A DNA stretch of 64,000 bases from the NCBI RefSeq assembly GCF_030020805.1, contig NZ_CP125098.1, positions 2,088,001 through 2,152,000 of the forward strand. The letters run 5' to 3'. Source of the DNA: Paenibacillus sp. RC67. GTDB taxonomy: Bacteria > Bacillota > Bacilli > Paenibacillales > NBRC-103111. The first letter of the stretch is position 1. Each line of letters opens with the position of its first letter. Below, in pieces: positions 54,705-62,689 of the stretch. The notes beneath the pieces are model-generated. The model was not told the origin of the DNA. It ran no database searches and was given only the letters and a program-made list of their open reading frames with translations. A program made the position numbers and the translations under genes.

Positions 54705-57700
54705 GAAGCTCTCATTTGGCTGAAAAGGCGGTTCAATCAAGCCATATTGAAGCTCAAGCTATCGGTAAGGACCATCTTCAGGATCAATCTGTCGTTACAT
54801 CCAAGCTTCAGGATAAAGCAGTGACTTCCGATAAGCTGGCTTTCGGCTCTATTCAGCATCAGCATATTCAAGATGGTGCGGTATCTTCAGGTCAGATGGC
54901 TAACCAAAGTGTGACGACCTCCAAGCTAGCCAGTGAATCCGTATCGACTGACAAGTTGACGAATTTATCCGTAACTACGGCTAAGCTGGCCCACTCGAGC
55001 GTCACTAGTGAGAAAATCGGGCGCGAGGCAGTGCTTGGCGAGCATTTGGGAGTAGGTTCCGTCCAATCCGCGAATGTAGCGAAAGCCGCTATCAAAGCTT
55101 CACATATTGCAACAGAAGCCATTACTAGAGAAAAGTTATCAGACCGCGCCGTAACTTCGGAGAAGCTTGCTGATAGTGCTGTACTGAGCGAGCATTTGGC
55201 TTCAGGAGCTGTGAAATCTTCCCACCTCGTTCCGGGAATTATTGGAACGGTTCACCTTCAGGATCAATCGGTAACAAGTTCTAAACTTGAGCTGGGGGCT
55301 GTTGAAACAAGGCATATTAGCGCTGAAGCTGTAGGGAATGATCAACTGGGAAAAGAATCCGTAGGCACGGACCAGCTACAGGAGCAAGCTGTCACAGCAT
55401 CCAAGCTTGGAGGAGGGGTGATTCAAACCTTCCATCTTGCTGAAGGAGCCGTCGGCAGCGACCAGCTGCAGGAACGATCCATTACCGCAGCTAAGCTTGC
55501 AAGAGGCGCAGTAGAAGCGGAGCATTTATCGGAAGGAACGGTAGGTACGGATCAACTGCAGGAGCTGTCGGTAACCAGCACCAAACTAGCTTCTGGTGCG
55601 GTAGAAGCCAGACATCTATCCGAGGGAACGGTAGGGACTCAGCAGCTGCAGGATCAGTCAGTAACGAGCTCCAAGCTCGCAACAGGCGCAGTAGAGGCAG
55701 TTCATTTATCCGTAGGAACAGTAGGAACCGAGCAATTGCAGGACCACTCCGTCACAGGCTCGAAGTTGGCTTCAGGCTCAGTCGAGTCGACGCATTTGGT
55801 CGAAGGCGTAGTGGGAACGAAACAGATGCAGGAGCAATCGGTTACGGGCTCAAAGCTTGCTCTTGGAGCGGTGAAATCGGCTCATCTGGCCGAGGGAGCC
55901 GTAGGTAGTGGTGAACTTCGTGAAGAAGCTGTCGGTACGGAGCATTTGCAGGAAGGAGCAGTAACGGGTTCGAAGCTGGCTTTTAATGCTATCAGCTCAA
56001 ACCATCTGCTAGCGGGAGCAGTAGGCACGAATCAGCTGCAGGAACGGTCGGTAACGGCATCCAAGCTGGAATTAGGCATGGTCGACTCAGCTCACCTAAG
56101 GGATGGCGCTATTGGCAGCAAACAATTAAGCGAAGGTTCAGTAGGAAATGTGCAGCTGCTGGATAGCTCGGTGACGGGGTCCAAATTGGCTCCCGGTGCG
56201 ATCGGTTCGGTGCACATCGCTACAGGAGCAATCGGGAGCGAAGAATTAAGTGAAGGAGCCGTGGGAACGGAGCAGCTGCAGGAGGGTGCCGTCACGGGCT
56301 CGAAGCTGGCTGTGGACGCAGTGAACTCGGTGCACATCACAGCTGGGGCTGTAGGGAGCGAGGAGCTTAGCGAAGGAGCGGTCGGCAGAGAGCAACTGCA
56401 GGAAGGAGCCGTCACAGGTTCGAAGCTGGCCGAGGGTGCAGTGGAGTCGGTGCACATCACAGCTGGAGCTGTAGGGAGCAGCGAGCTTAGCGATAAAGCT
56501 GTCGGTACAGATCAGCTGCAGGAAGGAGCAGTAACGGGTTCGAAGCTTGCGCTGGGCGTTGTGGAATCCCAGCACATCGCTCTTGGAGCAATCGGGACTG
56601 AAGAGCTGAGTGAGGGAGCTGTCGGAACGATACATCTGCAAGATGGAGCCATCACAGGGCGGAAGCTCGCGACAGGCGCAGTAGAATCCTTGCACATAGC
56701 GTTCGGTGCTGTTGGCAGTGAAGAGCTGAGTGAAGCGGCCGTGGGAACAGAGCAATTGCAGGATGGTGCGGTGACGGGCTCGAAGCTGGCGGCAGGTGCG
56801 GTTGAAATGGCGCATATCGCGTCAGGTGCTGTTGGCAGTGAAGAGCTGAGCGAAGGGGCAGTGGGAACAGAGCAGCTGCAGGATGGTTCCATCACGGGGC
56901 TGAAGCTGGCAATAGGCGCAGTAGAAACGGTGCACATTGCGGCTGGAGCCGTAGGGAGCGTCGAGCTAGGTGAGGGAGCCGTTGGCAGCGAGCAGTTGCA
57001 AGATGCCGCCGTCACGGGCTCGAAGCTGTCGCTTGGCTCAGTGGAGTCGGAGCATCTTGCTGTTGGGGCCGTAGGCGCCGATCAATTGCGTGATAGCGCG
57101 GTAACAGCTTCCAAGCTGGCTGTTGGTACTGTGTTTGCGGAGCATGTGACCGGAGGTGCCATCGGCAGCGAGCATATAGCCGCTGAATCGATTGGAACCG
57201 AACAGCTGCAGGAAGGCTCCGTGACATCTTCGAAGCTAGCCTCATCCTCGGTCAACGTAGAGCATCTTTCCGTAGGCTCCGTAGGCAGTGAACAAGTAGC
57301 TTTGGGTGCAATTAGCACCCAGAACTTGCAGGATCAGTCCGTGACCAGCGCGAAGCTGGGGACGGGTTCAGTAGAGAGCCGACATCTGGCTGTGGAGGCT
57401 ATAGGAACGGCGAAGCTGCAGGAGCAATCGGTAACGGGCTCGAAGCTGGCGCCAAATGCCGTAGAGAACCGTCACCTTGCGGTTGATTCGGTAACCAGAG
57501 CGAAGCTGCAGAACGGTTCTATAACCGGGGACAAAATAGCCTCGGGTGCCGTAACCACAGAGCATCTGAGCAACGATTCTATTGACGGGCTGCACATTAA
57601 GCAGGAGTCCATCTCCGGCTATCATTTAATGCCCGGCAGCATTTCGGCTATTCATTTGGAGCCGGGGTTGATTGCTCGATTGTCTGCTTTGACTTCTCCG

Positions 57701-58162
57701 TTTATAGATAACGTTCCATTCCAATCGGCAGACGAATCCCTAGCTAGTGAAACTCTGCTAGCGCCAGATGCTGCTTCAGACCCATTGACTTCAAATTCCG
57801 CAGACAGTGAGCAGCTGCAGTTCTCTTCGATTGAACCAAGGCAGATATCGGAGGAAGTAACCCCGCGGCTGCTGTCACTCCAGCCTGCTCAATCCGTTAA
57901 GCAAACAACGACTGTCCAGCATTTCGGTCTTTCTTCATTCGGAATACGTGTTGAGGAGGAGCTTGTGGATGTTGTTGTTGAGTTCGATGAGCCTTTTGAC
58001 GATGAGAACTATGTCTTGGTTGCAACGACGACGAATCCGTCCTGCTACGCGATCATTCAAGAAAAATGGAGAGACAGCGCGATCTTGCAGATTGTTCGAA
58101 GCAAGTATGCGCCTGAGCTGCAAGGGGTTGTCAACTGGATTGCAATCGGAACAAAAGCTTGA
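54701..58162 (+). CDS. Decapeptide-repeat fibre protein, C-terminal part with H-type-lectin-like end
   Basis: Continues the repeat protein in the -1 frame. About 98 decapeptides (for example AVTGSKLAEG, AVESVHITAG, AVGSSELSDK, AVGTDQLQEG) fill residues 1-985. They form first 30-residue and later 40-residue super-repeats, that is 90- and 120-bp DNA repeats. The last 110 residues differ and look like the H-type lectin domain of phage tail fibres: VVVEFDEPFDDENYVLVATT...GVVNWIAIGTK. I recall proteins of this kind in Paenibacillus under the name WIAG-tail. The GTG at 54701 has SD-like G bases only 2 nt away, so independent initiation is unlikely. The protein would be an extended fibre with a binding tip. 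A terminator follows at 58196. Confidence 0.78.
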   Translation: MRSSHLAEKAVQSSHIEAQAIGKDHLQDQSVVTSKLQDKAVTSDKLAFGSIQHQHIQDGAVSSGQMANQSVTTSKLASESVSTDKLTNLSVTTAKLAHSSVTSEKIGREAVLGEHLGVGSVQSANVAKAAIKASHIATEAITREKLSDRAVTSEKLADSAVLSEHLASGAVKSSHLVPGIIGTVHLQDQSVTSSKLELGAVETRHISAEAVGNDQLGKESVGTDQLQEQAVTASKLGGGVIQTFHLAEGAVGSDQLQERSITAAKLARGAVEAEHLSEGTVGTDQLQELSVTSTKLASGAVEARHLSEGTVGTQQLQDQSVTSSKLATGAVEAVHLSVGTVGTEQLQDHSVTGSKLASGSVESTHLVEGVVGTKQMQEQSVTGSKLALGAVKSAHLAEGAVGSGELREEAVGTEHLQEGAVTGSKLAFNAISSNHLLAGAVGTNQLQERSVTASKLELGMVDSAHLRDGAIGSKQLSEGSVGNVQLLDSSVTGSKLAPGAIGSVHIATGAIGSEELSEGAVGTEQLQEGAVTGSKLAVDAVNSVHITAGAVGSEELSEGAVGREQLQEGAVTGSKLAEGAVESVHITAGAVGSSELSDKAVGTDQLQEGAVTGSKLALGVVESQHIALGAIGTEELSEGAVGTIHLQDGAITGRKLATGAVESLHIAFGAVGSEELSEAAVGTEQLQDGAVTGSKLAAGAVEMAHIASGAVGSEELSEGAVGTEQLQDGSITGLKLAIGAVETVHIAAGAVGSVELGEGAVGSEQLQDAAVTGSKLSLGSVESEHLAVGAVGADQLRDSAVTASKLAVGTVFAEHVTGGAIGSEHIAAESIGTEQLQEGSVTSSKLASSSVNVEHLSVGSVGSEQVALGAISTQNLQDQSVTSAKLGTGSVESRHLAVEAIGTAKLQEQSVTGSKLAPNAVENRHLAVDSVTRAKLQNGSITGDKIASGAVTTEHLSNDSIDGLHIKQESISGYHLMPGSISAIHLEPGLIARLSALTSPFIDNVPFQSADESLASETLLAPDAASDPLTSNSADSEQLQFSSIEPRQISEEVTPRLLSLQPAQSVKQTTTVQHFGLSSFGIRVEEELVDVVVEFDEPFDDENYVLVATTTNPSCYAIIQEKWRDSAILQIVRSKYAPELQGVVNWIAIGTKA
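55240..57480 (+). repeat. 90- and 120-bp tandem DNA super-repeats in the fibre gene
   Basis: The coding region is built of 30-bp units grouped as 90-bp (about 55240-55880) and 120-bp (about 56100-57000) periods, with related lines such as GAGCAGCTGCAGGA recurring in phase. Such DNA can expand or shrink by recombination. Confidence 0.85.
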
Positions 58163-58195
58163 TGATTTGGTGATAAAAGATATAATGAAGGTAAG

Positions 58196-58234
58196 GAAGC
58201 CGTTCTTAGGAGCGGCTTCTTTGTCTTTTTTATA
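58196..58234 (+). terminator. Terminator of the fibre protein gene
   Basis: GAAGCCGTTC (58196-58205) pairs with GAGCGGCTTC (58210-58219), one wobble, 4-base loop, then a T-rich run. Confidence 0.88.
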
Positions 58235-58294
58235 TAAAAGTATTAATGAAGTTCACAGAAATAATTCTTTTCAAAATAGTTCGATCATGGTATT

Positions 58295-58325
58295 ATTTCG
58301 TATAGAAATATTTCTTGTACGAAAT
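58295..58325. promoter_or_regulatory. Two adjacent MarR-type operator candidates
   Basis: ATTTCGTATAGAAAT (58295-58309) and ATTTCTTGTACGAAAT (58310-58325) share the palindromic half sites ATTTC/GAAAT with the site in the marR promoter at 58531. The rest of 58240-58488 holds no gene. Confidence 0.5.
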
Positions 58326-58488
58326 AGTTTCGGACTAGAATCATTTTTTTTAGTCGGAAGGGGGCTTACATAGCGTGTAGAACAGCCGATTTCGGCATCA
58401 TCATAAAACACAAACTAAGCTAGCTATCTCATCGAAAAATAAACCGACAAGATCGGGTTTTTCGCCGGGTAATGTTAACAAACCTACC

Positions 58489-58546
58489 TTGTTCAACCTC
58501 TTTCGGTGTGGTATATTTTTGTGTATGAATATTTCGCCTACGAAAT
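58489..58546 (+). promoter_or_regulatory. Promoter and operator of the MarR efflux operon
   Basis: TTGTTC (58489-58494), a 17-bp spacer and TATATT (58512-58517) form a sigma-A promoter. The palindrome ATTTCG-CCTA-CGAAAT (58531-58546) lies just after the expected start of transcription and is the likely autorepression site of the MarR protein. Confidence 0.65.
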
Positions 58547-58566
58547 AAATCGGAGGGTTGATCAAA

Positions 58567-59004
58567 TTGAGCAGAGCTATGCAAATCGGCCATTCTATAC
58601 GAAAGCTGACGAAAATTTTTAATGCAACGATGGGGAAGGACCTTAAGGAAATCGGGTTAACAACTCCTCAAATCGCTACGATCGGGCAAGTGTATTTTGA
58701 ACGTAAAACCATCGGGCAAATTTCGGAATGCACCCAGCTTTCTTACAGCACGGTATCCGGGATTATTGACCGACTGGAGCGTGACGGATGGCTTGAACGG
58801 GTTCGGGACGAAACGGATCGGCGCATCGTCTGGATTAGACGAACAAGCAAGATCGAAGCAGAGAAAGAAAAGCTCCATTTTTTTCAAGAGAGCTTCTATG
58901 AGAATTTGTTGGCGGATTTAAATCAGGAAGAATTGGATACGATTGTCCGATCGTTAGATCTGCTGACTACTTATTTAGAGAAGAAGGTTGAGGAGAAAAC
59001 ATGA
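58567..59004 (+). CDS. MarR-family transcriptional regulator
   Basis: A repressor of about 145 residues with a winged helix (TIGQISECTQLSYSTVSGIIDRLERDGWLERVRDETDRRIVWI). I favour TTG 58567, nine bases after CGGAGGG; TTG 58558 directly abuts the ribosome site and ATG 58579 is also possible. The gene overlaps the following adaptor gene by 4 bp (ATGA), so they are coupled. MarR proteins commonly respond to small aromatic or toxic ligands and control efflux operons, which fits this context. Confidence 0.9.
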   Translation: MSRAMQIGHSIRKLTKIFNATMGKDLKEIGLTTPQIATIGQVYFERKTIGQISECTQLSYSTVSGIIDRLERDGWLERVRDETDRRIVWIRRTSKIEAEKEKLHFFQESFYENLLADLNQEELDTIVRSLDLLTTYLEKKVEEKT

Positions 59005-59657
59005 AGAAGAAACAAGTCTTGTCCATCATCCTTGCGGTTGCTGTTATCGCTGCTGGGGGTATAGGGTACACCTACTGGTATCAAGGGCATTATTTTATTA
59101 AATCGGAAGATTCAAGGATTACAGGCGATATTTATCGCGTTATGCCCCGGATATCCGGTAAGTTAACAGCTCTTCCTATTAATGAAGGAGACACGGTGTT
59201 ATCTGACCAGATTGTAGGGCAGCAGGATAATACGAATTTGGCTACGAGCAATCTGGATCAAGCAGCACTGCGCTCTCCGATTGAGGGAACGGTCATCAAA
59301 ACGATGTCGAAGGTAGGCGAAGTTGTCTCTCCTGGACAGACGGTCGCTATGATCGTCAACAAAAAAGACTTGTACATTTCGGCGAACATTGAAGAGGGAG
59401 ATATTAACCGAGTGAAGGTCGGACAAACGGTTGAGTTCTCGGTGGATACATTCCCTGGAGCTACGTTAACGGGAAAAGTAAAAGAAATCGGTGAAGCGAC
59501 AGCAGCGACTTTTTCTCTGCTTCCTGCTACGAACACGAGCGGTAACTTTACCAAAGTCACACAACGCATACCGATTAAAATTTCCATCGATAGTCAGAAT
59601 GGACTTGCGATCGCTCCAGGTATGAGTACTACTATTAAAATTCATTTGAAAGGGTAA
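59001..59657 (+). CDS. Membrane-fusion/adaptor protein, HlyD/EmrA type (short)
   Basis: A 218-residue adaptor with one N-terminal membrane anchor (VLSIILAVAVIAAGGIGYTYW). The lipoyl-type beta domain is SRITGDIYRVMPRISGKLTALPINEGDTV, followed at once by the returning half (LDQAALRSPIEGTVIKTMSKVGEVVSPGQTV) and a beta-barrel part. The long coiled-coil hairpin usual in EmrA is almost missing, so this is a compact form. It overlaps the marR gene (ATGA) and is 12 bp before a second adaptor gene. Confidence 0.88.
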   Translation: MKKKQVLSIILAVAVIAAGGIGYTYWYQGHYFIKSEDSRITGDIYRVMPRISGKLTALPINEGDTVLSDQIVGQQDNTNLATSNLDQAALRSPIEGTVIKTMSKVGEVVSPGQTVAMIVNKKDLYISANIEEGDINRVKVGQTVEFSVDTFPGATLTGKVKEIGEATAATFSLLPATNTSGNFTKVTQRIPIKISIDSQNGLAIAPGMSTTIKIHLKG

Positions 59658-59669
59658 GGGAAAACAACC

Positions 59670-60989
59670 ATGAGAAAAAAACAGATGACATGGATCCCGG
59701 CGATCCTTTCATTAGCCGTTGCGTTTGCTCTGCCTGGATGCGGCGATGTTAACAGCAAAGCTAATGCAGCACAGGAAATATCGGTCAAAGCCATTAAATT
59801 AGGGCAAAGCGTGGATTCCGGATTAAGCGGAAAAATTATTCCTGATCAAGAAGTCAAGGTAGTAGCCAAATTAGGCGGCAAAGTATCGAATGTAGCAGTG
59901 GATGAGGGAGCTGTCGTGAAAAAAGGCGATCTGCTCGTCCAACTGGAGACCGACGATTTAACCCAGCAGGTGAAGCAGGCTGAAGCAGCATTAGTTGCTT
60001 CCCAAGCCAAGCTTGCCGATACACAGGCTGGAGCAAGAAGTCAGGAGATTCAAGGATTGGAAAGTGCAGTAAAAGCGGCGCAAGCTTCGTTAGATCAAGT
60101 GACTGCGGCAGTTGATCAAGCTAAATCGGGTTTTGATCTATCGCAAAAAACATATAACCGTCTAAGAAACATGTATGACAGCACTAATACTGTTACTAAA
60201 GAGGATTTGGATAAAGGCACGTTCGAGTACGAAAAAGCTAAAGCGGCATTTGATCAGACACAAGCTCAACAGACAGCCGCACAAGCTCAAGTTTCTGCAG
60301 CGCAATCGAAGCTGGAACTCACGAAGAGCGGTGCTACCGGTAACACGATTGAAGCTTTGCAAGCCGATGTGAACCGTACGACGGCAGGTGTGGAGCTTGC
60401 GAACAGCGCTTTGACAAATGCGACGATTATGTCTCCTACAGATGGCATAGTTGTAAAACGCAGCATTCAACCAGGTGAAATGGCACAACCCGGCGTTGCT
60501 TTAATGACGGTGGTCAAGATGAATCCAGTTCAAGTAGAACTTAGCGTTCCAGAAACACAAATCAGTAAGATCAAGGCTGGTTCTGATGTGGAAGTTAAAG
60601 TAAGCAATGTGCCTAACAAAACATTCGCAGGCAAGATTTACTTCGTAAGCCCTGTTTCGAATCCTAACAGCACGACTTTCCCTGTCAAAGTGACCATCGA
60701 TAATACGGAAGGCATGCTTCTTGCGGGAATGCTTGCTGAGGTGCACATGAAGGATACCGATCAGAAGAACGGATTGGAAGTACCGAAATCAGCATTGATT
60801 AAAAAAGATAATAAAACCTTCGTCTACGCTGTCCAAGACGGTACAGCCAAACTGGTTGAAGTCACTACAACTGACAAAAATGCAGATTGGGTTTATGTAA
60901 AAGATAATGCAAACCTAAAGGCTAATGCACAAATTATCATCAATCCAACAGATCAATTGGCGGACGGCAGTAAGGTGAAGGTGGAATAG
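59670..60989 (+). CDS. Efflux adaptor lipoprotein, RND/HlyD membrane-fusion type
   Basis: A 439-residue adaptor with a lipoprotein signal (lipobox LPGC, Cys25). The barrel-sandwich halves are KVVAKLGGKVSNVAVDEGAVV and NATIMSPTDGIVVKRSIQPGE, and between them lies an alanine/glutamine-rich coiled-coil hairpin of about 130 residues (around 90-220). The beta-barrel and membrane-proximal domains follow. The operon thus has two adaptors of different length for one pump, which is unusual. The coiled coil may reach across the thick cell wall; this is inference. Confidence 0.9.
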   Translation: MRKKQMTWIPAILSLAVAFALPGCGDVNSKANAAQEISVKAIKLGQSVDSGLSGKIIPDQEVKVVAKLGGKVSNVAVDEGAVVKKGDLLVQLETDDLTQQVKQAEAALVASQAKLADTQAGARSQEIQGLESAVKAAQASLDQVTAAVDQAKSGFDLSQKTYNRLRNMYDSTNTVTKEDLDKGTFEYEKAKAAFDQTQAQQTAAQAQVSAAQSKLELTKSGATGNTIEALQADVNRTTAGVELANSALTNATIMSPTDGIVVKRSIQPGEMAQPGVALMTVVKMNPVQVELSVPETQISKIKAGSDVEVKVSNVPNKTFAGKIYFVSPVSNPNSTTFPVKVTIDNTEGMLLAGMLAEVHMKDTDQKNGLEVPKSALIKKDNKTFVYAVQDGTAKLVEVTTTDKNADWVYVKDNANLKANAQIIINPTDQLADGSKVKVE

Positions 60990-61000
60990 GGGGCGTTACC

Positions 61001-62650
61001 GTGGCTGAAAAGTCTCAAAACACAGAAGCTCCTCAAGTTGATGAGAACCATGAACCCAGCTTCTGGCTGCCGCTGGTCGCTATTATACTAGCTACTTTCG
61101 TGTCCGTGCTCAGCAGCAGCTTGGTCAACGTAGCCCTGCCGAAGCTCTCTACCGTATTCGGGGTACCGACCGCAACCATACAATGGGTTGTTACTGGATT
61201 TATGCTGGCCTCAGCCGTAGTTATTCCAGCGAGCGGTTTCCTCTCTGCCCGCTTCGGAAGTAAGAAGCTGCTTGTTTTATCCGTAATCGGTTTTACCATC
61301 GGTTCGTTCTTATGCGGTATTGCATGGAACGATTCGAGCTTGATCGCTTTTCGGATATTTCAAGGTTTGGCTGGCGGTTTCATCATGCCTGTCGGGATGA
61401 CGGTTATGTATACGATAGTTCCGCGTCAGCAAATCGGCCTTGCAATGGGGATATGGGGGGTAGCCGCGATGGTTGCCCCGGCGCTTGGGCCAACTCTTGG
61501 GGGCTATCTGGTTCAATATTACAGCTGGAGAACGCTTTTCTTTCTTAATGTGCCTATCGGAGTCATTGCAGCAATTGCATGTTATATGCTGCTGAAGGAG
61601 AGTCCGACGAATCCGAAGCTAAAGTTCGATCTTGCGGGGGCTATCTTTTCGGTAACCTTCTTCGGTTCCCTTTTGCTGGCGCTCAGTAAAGGGCAATCGG
61701 AAGGATGGACTTCACTCTATATTGTTAGTTTGTTCTATGTCGCTGTTGTTAGCTTGGCGCTGCTGCTATGGGTCGAATTGACAACACCACAGCCTTTGTT
61801 GAACATAAGAATATTTAAGAATCTTAAGTTTTCAGCGAGTACGTTGACAGCGGGTCTTGTCATGATGGCCATGATGGGAGGTACCTTCCTCATGCCTATC
61901 TACCTGCAGAATGTTCAAGGAATGACGGCTATGGATTCCGGTATTTTGCTGCTGCCGCAATCCATCGCAATGGCATTAATGATGCCTATCAGTGGTAAGC
62001 TGTTGACAAAGCTTGGCATTTTGCCTCTTGGTATTGTAGGGCTTTTGATCTTGGGCGTTACGACATATGAGCTGCATAGGTTGACAGGAGATACGTCGCA
62101 TTTATGGATCAATGTCGTTCTAACTATTCGCGGTTTTGGTATCGGACTTTGTATGATGCCTATTTCAACTGTTGGTATGGGTGCCGTACCTAAAGAGCAA
62201 ATCAATGATGCATCTCCATTGTCTAACGTGTTCCGTCAAGTTATGGCGTCCATGGGGATTGCCATCTTAACGACCATTATGAGCTCGCGCCAATACTTTC
62301 ATAATTTCCGGATCGCAGAGAATGTGCCTAGCACTTCAGAGGCGGCAAGTAGTGTGATGTCGGCATTGTCCGGTGCGTTGATGCAGGGCGGAGTCGATTC
62401 GGCTACGGCCAGCGGTACAGCCGCTACTTATATTGCCGGCTTCATGCAGAAGGAAGCCTTGGTTCGCGGGATCGCCGATACCTTCTATATTTCGGCAATA
62501 CCAGCATTTATATGCATTCCATTAATCTTTTTATTAAGAGATAAGAAGAAGCCTAAAGAACAGCCTGCTCCAGCAAAGGCACCGGAAGAAGCATCACCAT
62601 CAGGGAAGCCGGCAGCCGCAGGAATACAAGTAGAACCAGTCAAAGCTTAA
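61001..62650 (+). CDS. MFS multidrug efflux transporter, DHA2 family (EmrB/QacA type)
   Basis: Drug/proton antiporter of 549 residues with about 14 membrane segments, as in DHA2 proteins. Typical stretches are SSSLVNVALPKLSTVFG in TM1, the TM2-TM3 loop FLSARFGSKKLLVLSV, and the TM5 motif MGIWGVAAMVAPALGPTLGGYL. The start is GTG 61001, 11 bp after the adaptor stop, behind GGGGGCG. The C-terminal 35 residues are rich in Pro, Ala and Lys. It is the pump of the MarR-controlled operon; the substrate is unknown. Confidence 0.92.
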   Translation: MAEKSQNTEAPQVDENHEPSFWLPLVAIILATFVSVLSSSLVNVALPKLSTVFGVPTATIQWVVTGFMLASAVVIPASGFLSARFGSKKLLVLSVIGFTIGSFLCGIAWNDSSLIAFRIFQGLAGGFIMPVGMTVMYTIVPRQQIGLAMGIWGVAAMVAPALGPTLGGYLVQYYSWRTLFFLNVPIGVIAAIACYMLLKESPTNPKLKFDLAGAIFSVTFFGSLLLALSKGQSEGWTSLYIVSLFYVAVVSLALLLWVELTTPQPLLNIRIFKNLKFSASTLTAGLVMMAMMGGTFLMPIYLQNVQGMTAMDSGILLLPQSIAMALMMPISGKLLTKLGILPLGIVGLLILGVTTYELHRLTGDTSHLWINVVLTIRGFGIGLCMMPISTVGMGAVPKEQINDASPLSNVFRQVMASMGIAILTTIMSSRQYFHNFRIAENVPSTSEAASSVMSALSGALMQGGVDSATASGTAATYIAGFMQKEALVRGIADTFYISAIPAFICIPLIFLLRDKKKPKEQPAPAKAPEEASPSGKPAAAGIQVEPVKA

Positions 62651-62689
62651 TCATTATAAAATTTAGCAAACATCTGGAGGAAACAATCA

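Noticed and set aside
54701-54720. GTG 54701 as an independent start of the second fibre frame
   Set aside because: Shine-Dalgarno-like G bases are only 2 nt away, and the repeat register continues from the upstream frame.
56092-57015. Several antisense frames rich in Ser/Pro/Cys within the fibre gene
   Set aside because: They follow from the 30-bp sense repeat and have no start signals.
55240-57480. Regularly spaced repeats reminiscent of a CRISPR array
   Set aside because: The repeats encode decapeptides in frame, there are no unique spacers and no cas genes.
57948-58373. 141-codon frame across the end of the fibre gene
   Set aside because: Overlaps the lectin-like end in another frame and spans the terminator.
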